Assembly: GCA_029213105.1 (NCBI GenBank) | Contig: JARGNS010000290.1 | Coordinates: forward strand, 1-5,246 | Origin: Planctomycetota bacterium | GTDB taxonomy: Bacteria; Planctomycetota; PLA2; JAEUHO01 | Length of the DNA: 5,246 nucleotides | Reading direction: 5' to 3' | In this document: positions 1 to 5,246 of the stretch, piece by piece | How the letters are laid out: every line of letters begins with the position of its first letter | Position numbering within the stretch: the stretch's first letter is position 1 | The notes under the pieces: model-generated | What the model was told of the DNA's origin: nothing | Seen by the model: only the letters and a program-made list of their open reading frames with translations | The model's database searches: none | Translations under genes and position numbers: made by a program

Positions 1-861
1 CGGAGCCGTGCGCGCCGCCGGTGCTTCCTCGGGTGCCTCCGGCGGCAGGGCGGCCGGCTCGCCTGCGTCCGGCGGTGCGGCGCTGCGCGCATGCCCCCAG
101 CCTTCCGTCGTCATCGAGACGCGGCCGGCCCCAGGCATCGCCGGCCCCCGCGCCCGCCGCCGCGAGGAGAACCAACGCGTGAGGAGGACGAGGACGAGGA
201 GGGCGAGCATGCCCACGCCGCCGTAGAGCAGGGCACTCTGGGCGAACGCGGAGTGCGAATGGACCTTCAGGGACCCACGCAGCGGTGCCCACGTGCCGTC
301 CACCGGATAGACGGTCGTATCGCGCACCAGGAGGGCGACGACCAGGATGTGGCTGCCGGCATCGACGAGCACGGCCGCCGCGGCGGGCTCCATGAGCCCG
401 AGCGGACCCTCGACCCCGGCGTGGATCATCTCGAGCGCGTCGTGGTCGCTGATCTCCACCGAGTTCAGGGTCACCTCGTCCTCGGCGACGAGGGCCTCGA
501 AGTGACCGTGGTCCAGGTGCAGTCGGTCGAGCATGTAGCGCTGACGCCGGCGGGCGGAACCGAAGCTCCCCGGGTCGACCTCGATGCGGGCGACCACCAG
601 CAGGGCCTCGGGTTCGAGCAGGGGCCCGGCCAGGAACACGCGCTTGGTCATGGCCGCTGCCGGTGCCACACGCGAGACGAGGTCCATGCCGTGGCCCGGG
701 CAGACCGCGACGTCCTCCGGCGACAGCAAGCGGAAGCCGTGCGGGAGATCGAGCTGGAAGCCGGTCTCCTTGTGCCGCACCCCGGCGTCGGCCTCGCCGG
801 CCCACAGCAGGACCACGAGCGCGGCCAAGCAGGTCCAGGCATGGCGGCGCGTGGTTCGCAC
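1..861 (-). CDS. Exported membrane-anchored protein of unknown function (partial, C-terminus beyond window)
   Basis: I do not recognise this gene. It reads from a GTG at 861 through 287 codons to the window edge without a stop. The start is fixed by GGAGG seven bases upstream and by the signal peptide that follows at once: basic RTTRRH, then a hydrophobic stretch at residues 9-20, with likely cleavage after ADA at 24-26. Residues about 28-205 form a mixed alpha/beta domain opening with TGFQLDLPHGFRLLSPED. That resembles the opening strand of PsbP/Mog1/DUF1795-like domains, but this is a weak, shape-based guess. Residues about 208-228 (SALLYGGVGMLALLVLVLL) are a clear transmembrane helix, followed by the basic stop-transfer TRWFSSRRRAR and a Pro/Ala/Glu-rich tail from about 240. 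The inferred topology is an outside domain with a cytoplasmic tail. The codon pattern and segment order make it convincing as a real gene. It lies 92 bases downstream of the DUF6504-like gene on the same strand. Confidence 0.85.
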   Translation of the reverse strand, partial: MRTTRRHAWTCLAALVVLLWAGEADAGVRHKETGFQLDLPHGFRLLSPEDVAVCPGHGMDLVSRVAPAAAMTKRVFLAGPLLEPEALLVVARIEVDPGSFGSARRRQRYMLDRLHLDHGHFEALVAEDEVTLNSVEISDHDALEMIHAGVEGPLGLMEPAAAAVLVDAGSHILVVALLVRDTTVYPVDGTWAPLRGSLKVHSHSAFAQSALLYGGVGMLALLVLVLLTRWFSSRRRARGPAMPGAGRVSMTTEGWGHARSAAPPDAGEPAALPPEAPEEAPAARTAP

Positions 862-953
862 GTCGGGTCCTCCGTCCGGCACAGCCGGTAGGCCCCCATC
901 GGCCCCCGGAAGATGGAGGCTTGAGCGCATTCGACGCCTGTCTTGACGCGAGC
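862..953. other. Intergenic spacer between the DUF6504-like gene and the membrane-protein gene
   Basis: This 92-base gap holds the ribosome binding site of the downstream gene. It also has short GC-rich self-complementary pieces, for example CCGG-CACAG-CCGG at 876-888 and two GGCC units near 891-903. I see no T-rich run marking a terminator and no convincing -35/-10 pair on the minus strand. Read-through from the upstream genes is therefore possible but unproven. Confidence 0.4.
869..873 (-). promoter_or_regulatory. Ribosome binding site deciding the GTG start at 861
   Basis: The minus strand reads GGAGG here, seven bases before the GTG at 859-861. The reading frame stays open further upstream, with another in-frame GTG at 880-882, so this site together with the signal peptide right after codon 1 is what selects the start. 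Confidence 0.7.
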
Positions 954-1316
954 CTAACGACCGCGGCTGTGGACGAACCAGCGGCCCGCACGGCCGCCAC
1001 GGTCCCCGTACAGCCGCAGCGCCGTCCCGCAGACCGTGATCACATCCGCGTAGTGGCGGCGGACGTAGACATCGCCCGTGGTGTAGGGCCCGGCGCTCGT
1101 GGTCTTCCACGCACGCAGGATCGTGGCGACCTCGTAGTCGCGGGTACGCCAGCGGAAGCGCCGCGGCCAGGCCGGCTCGCCCGGCGCCACGCCCTCCCGT
1201 GAGAAGGAGGTGGGATCGGGCACGAGCGGCTCGCTCACGAACTCGCGCGCCTCCCCGTCCGCGGGGGCCGGGTCACGCTCGGGCACGCCGCGGGCGGGAT
1301 CCTCCGCAGCCGCCAC
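954..1316 (-). CDS. DUF6504-like small cytoplasmic protein
   Basis: A 120-residue protein read from a GTG at 1316 to a TAG at 954-956. No signal peptide or membrane segment is visible. From about residue 25 the order of motifs fits what I recall of DUF6504: REFVSEPLVPDP, then PRRFRWRTRDYEVATIL with R-F-x-W and a Tyr, then a W-containing turn, a Y-V-R-R-H-Y strand, LRLYGD and a closing WFVHSR. The family's function is unknown to me; members are small, about 90-120 residues. The family call rests on motif recall, not a search. The start is uncertain: residues 1-24 are Pro/Ala/Asp/Glu-rich and outside the core, and in-frame GTGs also exist at 1284-1286 and 1236-1238. It begins 12 bases after the upstream secreted HEAT-like gene, so translation in one operon is likely although the two products sit in different compartments. 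Confidence 0.75.
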   Translation of the reverse strand: MAAAEDPARGVPERDPAPADGEAREFVSEPLVPDPTSFSREGVAPGEPAWPRRFRWRTRDYEVATILRAWKTTSAGPYTTGDVYVRRHYADVITVCGTALRLYGDRGGRAGRWFVHSRGR

Positions 1317-1328
1317 GACGTCGGCGCC

Positions 1329-2081
1329 CTACTCGTTGAAGAGGGCGGCGGGCTTCTTCTTGTTCTCTTTCCAGAGGCCCAGCCAGGCATCGGGAGTTGT
1401 CTCCCGGCGCGTGGTGATGGCGTTGCACGCCATCACGAGCGGCTGCCCCAGGGCCTTCCAGCGCTTCGCGGCCTCCACGCCGATCTGCTGCCCGCGCGGG
1501 GGCTGGAAGCGCGAGATGAGCTTGATCAGCGACTCGAGGATGTCGACGCGCTTCTTCGAGCCCTTGTAGGCACCCAGCGCGCCGATGGCCAATGCCGCGG
1601 CGTCGTAGTCGCGGCTCTTCTCGGCGAGGGAGAGCAGGGCGCCGATCGCACCGTCCGGAGCCAGCTTCGCCACCGCGCCCATGACCGCCGTGCCGACATC
1701 GGTGATGGGGGTCTTGTCCTTGGGACCGGGCATGTGCTTCTTGAGCTGCTTGTAGGCGCCCTTGCTGTCGTTGAGGTTCCCCAGGGCCTCGACGGCGGGG
1801 ATCGCGAGCTTGTCGAGACCCTTGGCCTTGACCAGCGCGCCCGCCTCCTTCTGGAGCTTGCCGCGCGTGCTCTTGTCCTCGATCCCGTTGTGGATGCCGG
1901 GGAGCTTCTCCAGATGCTGCTGGAGGGCGCTGCGGTCCTTCGCCTTGCGATCGGCCGCCATGGTGGCGAGGAACGCCTTGGCTTCGGCCACCTGGGACTC
2001 GTCCGCCGCCGTAGCCGGCGTCGGGGCCCCCAGGAGGAACAGCAGGATCGCGAGCGTCACGTAGGCGGGCTTTCGTGCCAT
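1329..2081 (-). CDS. Secreted HEAT-like helical repeat protein
   Basis: A 250-residue protein starting at ATG 2079-2081, with GGGAG seven bases upstream, and ending in TAG. Residues 1-25 are a signal peptide: MARK, a hydrophobic core YVTLAILLFLLG, and cleavage near TPATA/ADE. The mature protein is rich in Lys and Ala and almost wholly helical. Residues about 85-210 show the alternating amphipathic helices of HEAT/Armadillo-type repeats, for example IPAVEALGNLND and AALAIGALGAYKGSKKRVDI. The C-terminus has TTPDAWLGLWKENKKK (W233, W237), which resembles the Trp motif after the repeats of the divergent neighbour. Such domains usually act as protein-binding scaffolds; the partner here is unknown. 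No catalytic residues are visible. It is the first gene of the minus-strand set and faces the VWA gene across an 81-base divergent region. The existence of the gene is firm; the HEAT assignment is from repeat pattern only. Confidence 0.88.
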   Translation of the reverse strand: MARKPAYVTLAILLFLLGAPTPATAADESQVAEAKAFLATMAADRKAKDRSALQQHLEKLPGIHNGIEDKSTRGKLQKEAGALVKAKGLDKLAIPAVEALGNLNDSKGAYKQLKKHMPGPKDKTPITDVGTAVMGAVAKLAPDGAIGALLSLAEKSRDYDAAALAIGALGAYKGSKKRVDILESLIKLISRFQPPRGQQIGVEAAKRWKALGQPLVMACNAITTRRETTPDAWLGLWKENKKKPAALFNE

Positions 2082-2088
2082 GGATCGT

Positions 2089-2093
2089 CTCCC
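2089..2093 (-). promoter_or_regulatory. Ribosome binding site of the secreted HEAT-like gene
   Basis: The minus strand reads GGGAG, seven bases before the ATG at 2079-2081. This spacing supports the annotated start, which is followed directly by a signal peptide. Confidence 0.6.
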
Positions 2094-2133
2094 AACGAAA
2101 CGGTGAGCCGCCCAGACTACACCTCGTTCTGGC

Positions 2134-2139
2134 TACAAT
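2134..2139 (+). promoter_or_regulatory. Candidate -10 element for the VWA gene
   Basis: TACAAT matches the sigma-70-type -10 consensus at five of six positions and stands out as the AT-richest spot in a GC-rich divergent region. It ends 23 bases before the ATG at 2163, which would give a very short 5' leader. No good -35 hexamer is found at 16-18 bases upstream, so this is tentative. I could not place a confident promoter for the opposite gene in the same 81 bases. Confidence 0.35.
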
Positions 2140-2162
2140 CGAATCCGGTCCGGAACCCCGCC

Positions 2163-3848
2163 ATGCCCCGCATCCTCTCCCTCCTCCCCGCCCTCGCCGC
2201 GTGCCTCCTCCTCGCCCTGGCCGCGGGCAGCGCCCGCAGCGAGACCCTCGACGACGCCGCCTGGAAGAAGGCCCGCAAGGACGCCCGCCGGCTCATGAAG
2301 CAGCCCGGCCAGCGCTTCACGAAGCAACGCGTGATCGGCGCCCTGGGCATGGACGACAGCCGCCGCGCCACGGAGCTGATGGTCCAGTGGACGCTGCGCA
2401 GCCTGCGGCTGCAGCAAGGCGAGCTCACGAAGGAACTCGCCAAGCGCAAGGAGAAGCTCGACAAGCTCGAGAAGATCCTCCGCAAGGCCTACGACAAGTT
2501 CCCGCCGCCCACGATGCGCGTCGACGACAAGAGGACCTGGGACCTCGTCAAGGGCGCCTACCGGGAGGTCTTCGACCAGTACGAGGCCGAGAATGGTGTG
2601 CGCTATTCCCTCGGCGAGGCGTTCCGGACCGTGCGCGACCCCGCCGCCGTCACCTACCTGATCGACGAGGGGCTGCCGGCCGTCCAGAAGGCGAAGGGTT
2701 CCGAGGAAGCGCAGGTCGCCATCGCCAAGTGCCTCGTCGAGCAGCCCAAGGCGCGCGTGCTCGCTCTCCTCCTCGCGATGGCCGTGGATGCCAAGCGCGT
2801 GAAGCTCCGCATGCTCGCGCTGCACTGGATCGGCCAGAACAAGCACGCGGAGGGCTTCGACGCACTGGTGCAGGGCCTGGGCGCCAAGGAGGTCGCCGTC
2901 CGGCGCATCGCCGTACACGGGATGCAGCAGCTCGACGACAAGCGCGGCGTGAAGGCGCTCATCGACTCGATGGCCAAGGCCGACGGCCTGCTGAACGCCG
3001 AGATCGACGACGTCCTGCACTGGTTCACGGGCAAGTCCTTCGAAGGCTCGGCCGCGGTGTGGAAGCGCTGGTGGAAGAACGAGGGCGCGGCGTGGCTCGC
3101 CGCCGCCGACGAGGGCGAGCGGCACGAGCGCAAACGGGAGGCCCTGCCCGGAGGCACGCGCGTGCGTTTCTACGGCATCCCGACGGAGAGCAAGCACATC
3201 GTCTTCGTGCTGGACCGCTCGGGCTCGATGAAGAACAAGGCCAGCGACAAGTCCATCGCCGAGAAGAAGAAGAAGCCCAAGGGCCCCGTCACGGGCGGCG
3301 ACGGCAAGGGCCACGGGAAGGGCAAGGGGCGCGAGGCCATTGCCGGCGACACCAAGATGGAGGTCGCCAAGAACCAGCTCGCGCTCAGCATCAAGCAGCT
3401 CGACCGCAAGGTGAAGTTCGGCGTCGTCTTCTACAGCGACAACGTCAAGGTCTGGAGGGAGCCGCCGGAGCTCCTGGATGCGTCCAAGCCGAACAAGGCC
3501 TCCTCGACCGAGTGGTTCACGAAGCTCGAAGCCCAGGGGCCGACGCTCATGTTCCCGGCGTTGATGAAGGCCCTCGAGTACGCCGACACCGTCGGCCAGG
3601 ACAAGAAGAAGCAGCGCACAGGCGCCAACACGATCTTCCTGCTCTCGGACGGCTCCCCGACCACCGCGGGCGGGCAGGTCCTGCCCGCCGCCGAGCTCGA
3701 GCAGGCGATCGCCGAGTTCCTCGAGGCCAACAAGCTCTACCGCTGCGTCGTGCACACGATCGGCATCGGCCCGGGCCACAACAGCTCGATCCTGCGCCGC
3801 ATTGCCGCGGCCACCGGCGGCCAGTACAAGGCCGTCGGCACGAACTAG
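2163..3848 (+). CDS. Secreted HEAT-like / von Willebrand factor A domain protein
   Basis: A 561-residue protein. The frame is open 143 codons further upstream, but ATG 2163 is chosen because a signal peptide follows it (ILSLLPALAACLLLALAAG, cleavage near SARS/ET at 26-27). The upstream extension is only antisense to the neighbouring gene. Residues about 78-110 form a charged helix or coiled coil (KELAKRKEKLDKLEKILRK). Residues about 155-290 are HEAT-like helical repeats ending in FTGKSFEGSAAVWKRWWKNE (W300, W303, W304). A VWA domain runs from about 343 to the end. Its MIDAS metal site is complete: D351-R-S353-G-S355, T461 in GPTLMFP, and D496 in LLSDGSP. VWA domains bind protein ligands through this metal site; the ligand here is unknown. 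A basic Lys/Gly-rich insert at about 357-396 separates the DxSGS loop from the first helix (TKMEVAKNQLAL). Only a weak GGAA precedes the start. Export suggests a periplasmic or cell-surface role, which is an inference. Confidence 0.93.
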   Translation: MPRILSLLPALAACLLLALAAGSARSETLDDAAWKKARKDARRLMKQPGQRFTKQRVIGALGMDDSRRATELMVQWTLRSLRLQQGELTKELAKRKEKLDKLEKILRKAYDKFPPPTMRVDDKRTWDLVKGAYREVFDQYEAENGVRYSLGEAFRTVRDPAAVTYLIDEGLPAVQKAKGSEEAQVAIAKCLVEQPKARVLALLLAMAVDAKRVKLRMLALHWIGQNKHAEGFDALVQGLGAKEVAVRRIAVHGMQQLDDKRGVKALIDSMAKADGLLNAEIDDVLHWFTGKSFEGSAAVWKRWWKNEGAAWLAAADEGERHERKREALPGGTRVRFYGIPTESKHIVFVLDRSGSMKNKASDKSIAEKKKKPKGPVTGGDGKGHGKGKGREAIAGDTKMEVAKNQLALSIKQLDRKVKFGVVFYSDNVKVWREPPELLDASKPNKASSTEWFTKLEAQGPTLMFPALMKALEYADTVGQDKKKQRTGANTIFLLSDGSPTTAGGQVLPAAELEQAIAEFLEANKLYRCVVHTIGIGPGHNSSILRRIAAATGGQYKAVGTN

Positions 3849-3943
3849 CCCCGCGAGCCTGCCAGGATGCGTGAACCGCCACACCCGAGGCTCGTTGCCC
3901 CACCGATCGACGGGTAGATTCAGCCCGGGGAGGCCTTGGACCG
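3849..3943. other. Intergenic region with a long-loop inverted repeat
   Basis: This is the 95-base gap between the VWA gene and the receptor gene. CGAGCCT at 3854-3860 is exactly complementary to AGGCTCG at 3888-3894, giving a seven-pair stem with a 27-base loop just after the VWA stop codon. There is no T tract after it, so a classical intrinsic terminator is not supported. TAGATT at 3915-3920 is a four-of-six match to a -10 box, but without a well-spaced -35 it is weak. Whether the two genes are co-transcribed cannot be decided. Confidence 0.3.
3927..3933 (+). promoter_or_regulatory. Ribosome binding site of the TonB-dependent receptor gene
   Basis: GGGGAGG lies ten bases before the ATG at 3944-3946. 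It is a strong match to the anti-Shine-Dalgarno sequence with slightly long spacing, and it supports this start over later in-frame codons. Confidence 0.55.
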
Positions 3944-5246
3944 ATGACGCGACGGATCCGTTCCTGCGCCGCGTGGCTCGTGGCCCTGGCCCTGCTGGCC
4001 TGGGCCGGGGCGCCGCTCCCCTGGCCCCCGTCGCTCGGGCTGCGCGCCGCCCACGCCGAGGAGGAGCCCGGCGGCGGCGACGACGCGCCGCCGGTGGAGT
4101 CGCTGGATCCCGTGCTCATCGAGGCCCCGCGCGTCGAAGGCGGCCGCGCGGACGCGCCCGCGGCCCGCAGCACGACGGCCCTGCGTCGCGAGCTGCTCGC
4201 GTTTGACGTGCCCGCGGCCGTGAGCATTCGCGAAGGCGCCGACATCACCCGGCGGCGGCTCGTCCGCAGCGCGCCGGAGGCCCTGCGGGCCCTCCCCGGC
4301 GTGCTGATCCAGAAGACGGCCCCCGGGCAGTCCTCCCCCTTCATCCGCGGGTTCACCGCGTACCACAACCTGCTGCTGATCGACGGCGTGCGCCTGAACC
4401 ACTCGGCGATGCGCTCGGGCCCGAACCAGTACTGGAGCACGGTCGACCCCTACACGATCGGCCGGCTCGAGGTCGTGCGCGGGCCGCACTCCGTGCTCTA
4501 CGGCAGCGATGCGGTCGGCGGCACGGTCAACGTCCTCACCGGACGGCGCATGTGCTACTCGAGCGGCACCGATGTCGACGCGCGCCTCTACGGACGCGCG
4601 GCGTCCGCCGAACACATGGGCGGAGGGCGCCTGGAGTTCGAGGGCAACCACGGGCAGCGGTTCGGGTGGTTCGGTGGCGTCACGGCGCGCACCTTCGGCA
4701 ACATCGTGAGCGGCGCGGGCGAGCTCCCCGGCACGGGCGATTGGCATGAGGCGGCGGGCGACCTGCGGTTCGACTACCACCTGAGCCGATCGTGGTCGCT
4801 GACCCTCGCCGGCCAGCACATGAGCCAGGACGATGTGCCCCGCACCGAACGCACGATCTTCAGCGTGCCCTACGCCGGCACCAGCGTCGGCTCGGAGCTA
4901 CGGCGCGACCATGACCAGGAGCGCACGCTCGTCTACGCCCGCGCCAACTACCACGGCGGTGGTGCCATCGAACGAGGCCACGCGACCCTCAGCTGGCAAC
5001 GCCACGACGAGGAGCGCGATCGCTTGCGAACAGGCGATCGCCAGGACCTCCAGGGCTTCACGCTGCAGCAGGTCGGCGTGTCGCTGCAAGGCGAGTCCCG
5101 CACACGCATCGGCCATCTGACCTACGGCGCCGAGTGGTATCACGACGAGGTCGACAGCTTCCGCCGCAACTTCGTCGGCGGCGTCCAGGGCACTCCTGTC
5201 ATCCAGGGCCCCGTCGGCGACGACGCGACCTCCGACCTCGTGGGCG
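3944..5246 (+). CDS. TonB-dependent outer-membrane receptor (partial, C-terminus beyond window)
   Basis: The first 434 residues of a TonB-dependent receptor. These are outer-membrane barrels that import iron complexes, heme, cobalamin or other ligands using energy from TonB/ExbBD. Residues 1-38 are a long signal peptide (TRRIRS, hydrophobic WLVALALLAWAG, cleavage near AHA/EE). A Pro/Gly/Asp linker leads to a TonB-box-like LDPVLIEAPRV at 54-64. The plug domain spans about 105-200: APEALRALPGVLIQKT, FIRGF (133-137), LLLIDGVRLN (D147), RLEVVRGPHSVLYGSDA and GGTVNVLTG. Barrel strands follow, with alternating aromatic/polar patterns and long charged loops, including QDDVPRTERTIF. The R-S-GPNQYW-x-T-VDP stretch in the plug resembles receptors annotated as hemoglobin/transferrin/lactoferrin type, so heme or iron is a plausible ligand, but the barrel residues that would test this lie beyond the window. 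Full-length members usually have 650-800 residues, so a little over half is probably present. No frameshift is seen. Confidence 0.93.
   Translation, partial: MTRRIRSCAAWLVALALLAWAGAPLPWPPSLGLRAAHAEEEPGGGDDAPPVESLDPVLIEAPRVEGGRADAPAARSTTALRRELLAFDVPAAVSIREGADITRRRLVRSAPEALRALPGVLIQKTAPGQSSPFIRGFTAYHNLLLIDGVRLNHSAMRSGPNQYWSTVDPYTIGRLEVVRGPHSVLYGSDAVGGTVNVLTGRRMCYSSGTDVDARLYGRAASAEHMGGGRLEFEGNHGQRFGWFGGVTARTFGNIVSGAGELPGTGDWHEAAGDLRFDYHLSRSWSLTLAGQHMSQDDVPRTERTIFSVPYAGTSVGSELRRDHDQERTLVYARANYHGGGAIERGHATLSWQRHDEERDRLRTGDRQDLQGFTLQQVGVSLQGESRTRIGHLTYGAEWYHDEVDSFRRNFVGGVQGTPVIQGPVGDDATSDLVG

Noticed and set aside
91..891. Plus-strand open frame of 266 codons opposite the left-end gene
   Set aside because: It has no signal, domain or ribosome site and its product is a His/Gly/Arg/Asp-rich mixture typical of antisense frames in GC-rich DNA. 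The minus strand reads as a coherent exported protein with a strong ribosome binding site.
1734..2162. In-frame 143-codon upstream extension of the VWA gene
   Set aside because: It is antisense to the secreted HEAT-like gene, and the signal peptide right after ATG 2163 shows that translation begins there.
2193..2204. Lipobox-like LAAC at residues 11-14 of the VWA protein
   Set aside because: The Cys sits in the middle of the hydrophobic core and is followed by more hydrophobic residues (LLLALAAG). A normal signal-peptidase I site near residue 26 fits better than lipoprotein processing.
2075..3874. 599-codon plus-strand open frame in another phase of the VWA gene
   Set aside because: The product is extremely Arg/Pro/Gly-rich with no recognisable structure, as expected for a shifted frame of GC-rich coding sequence.
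2133..3884. 583-codon minus-strand open frame covering the VWA gene
   Set aside because: It lies fully opposite a gene with a complete MIDAS motif and a signal peptide. Its Leu/Ala/Gly/Arg/His-rich translation shows no domain, so it is a compositional shadow.
3895..3920. Possible promoter TTGCCC / TAGATT before the receptor gene
   Set aside because: Each box matches only four of six consensus positions and the spacing is 14 bases, too short for a standard sigma-70-type promoter.
3547..4819. Two overlapping minus-strand open frames (3547-4440 and 3920-4819)
   Set aside because: Both are antisense to the VWA and receptor genes, cross the intergenic gap, and lack any motif. The plus-strand receptor motifs are unmistakable.

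Overview
This is a very GC-rich bacterial window (roughly 70% G+C by eye) carrying five protein-coding genes. Three lie on the minus strand in the left part and two on the plus strand in the right part. Secreted HEAT-like proteins, a secreted von Willebrand factor A (VWA) protein with a W-x-x-W-W motif, and a TonB-dependent receptor together suggest a Gram-negative bacterium, most likely a high-GC member of the Planctomycetota. That assignment is inferred from architecture and composition, not from a marker gene.

Layout, left to right. (1) Minus strand, 861 to beyond position 1: the N-terminal 287 residues of an unrecognised exported protein. It has a GTG start, a signal peptide, a roughly 180-residue alpha/beta domain, one transmembrane helix and a Pro/Ala-rich tail. 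(2) Minus strand, 1316 to 954: a small cytoplasmic protein resembling the DUF6504 family. (3) Minus strand, 2081 to 1329: a secreted, Lys-rich, helical HEAT-like protein. (4) Plus strand, 2163 to 3848: a secreted protein with a HEAT-like N-terminal half and a C-terminal VWA domain whose metal-binding MIDAS residues are all present. (5) Plus strand, 3944 to beyond 5246: the N-terminal 434 residues of a TonB-dependent outer-membrane receptor, with plug domain and start of the barrel.

The three minus-strand genes are co-oriented. Only 12 bases separate the HEAT-like gene from the DUF6504-like gene, and 92 bases separate that gene from the membrane protein, so they may be one transcription unit. 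That unit diverges from the VWA gene across an 81-base region (2082-2162) that must hold both promoters. The two proteins flanking this region look related: both are exported, both have helical repeats, and both carry a similar Trp-rich motif after the repeats. The receptor follows the VWA gene after 95 bases with its own Shine-Dalgarno sequence and may or may not be co-transcribed.

I see no RNA gene, mobile element, CRISPR array, tandem repeat or defence system. The novelty is modest: an undescribed membrane protein, a divergent pair of HEAT-family exported proteins, and an unusual basic insert inside the VWA domain.
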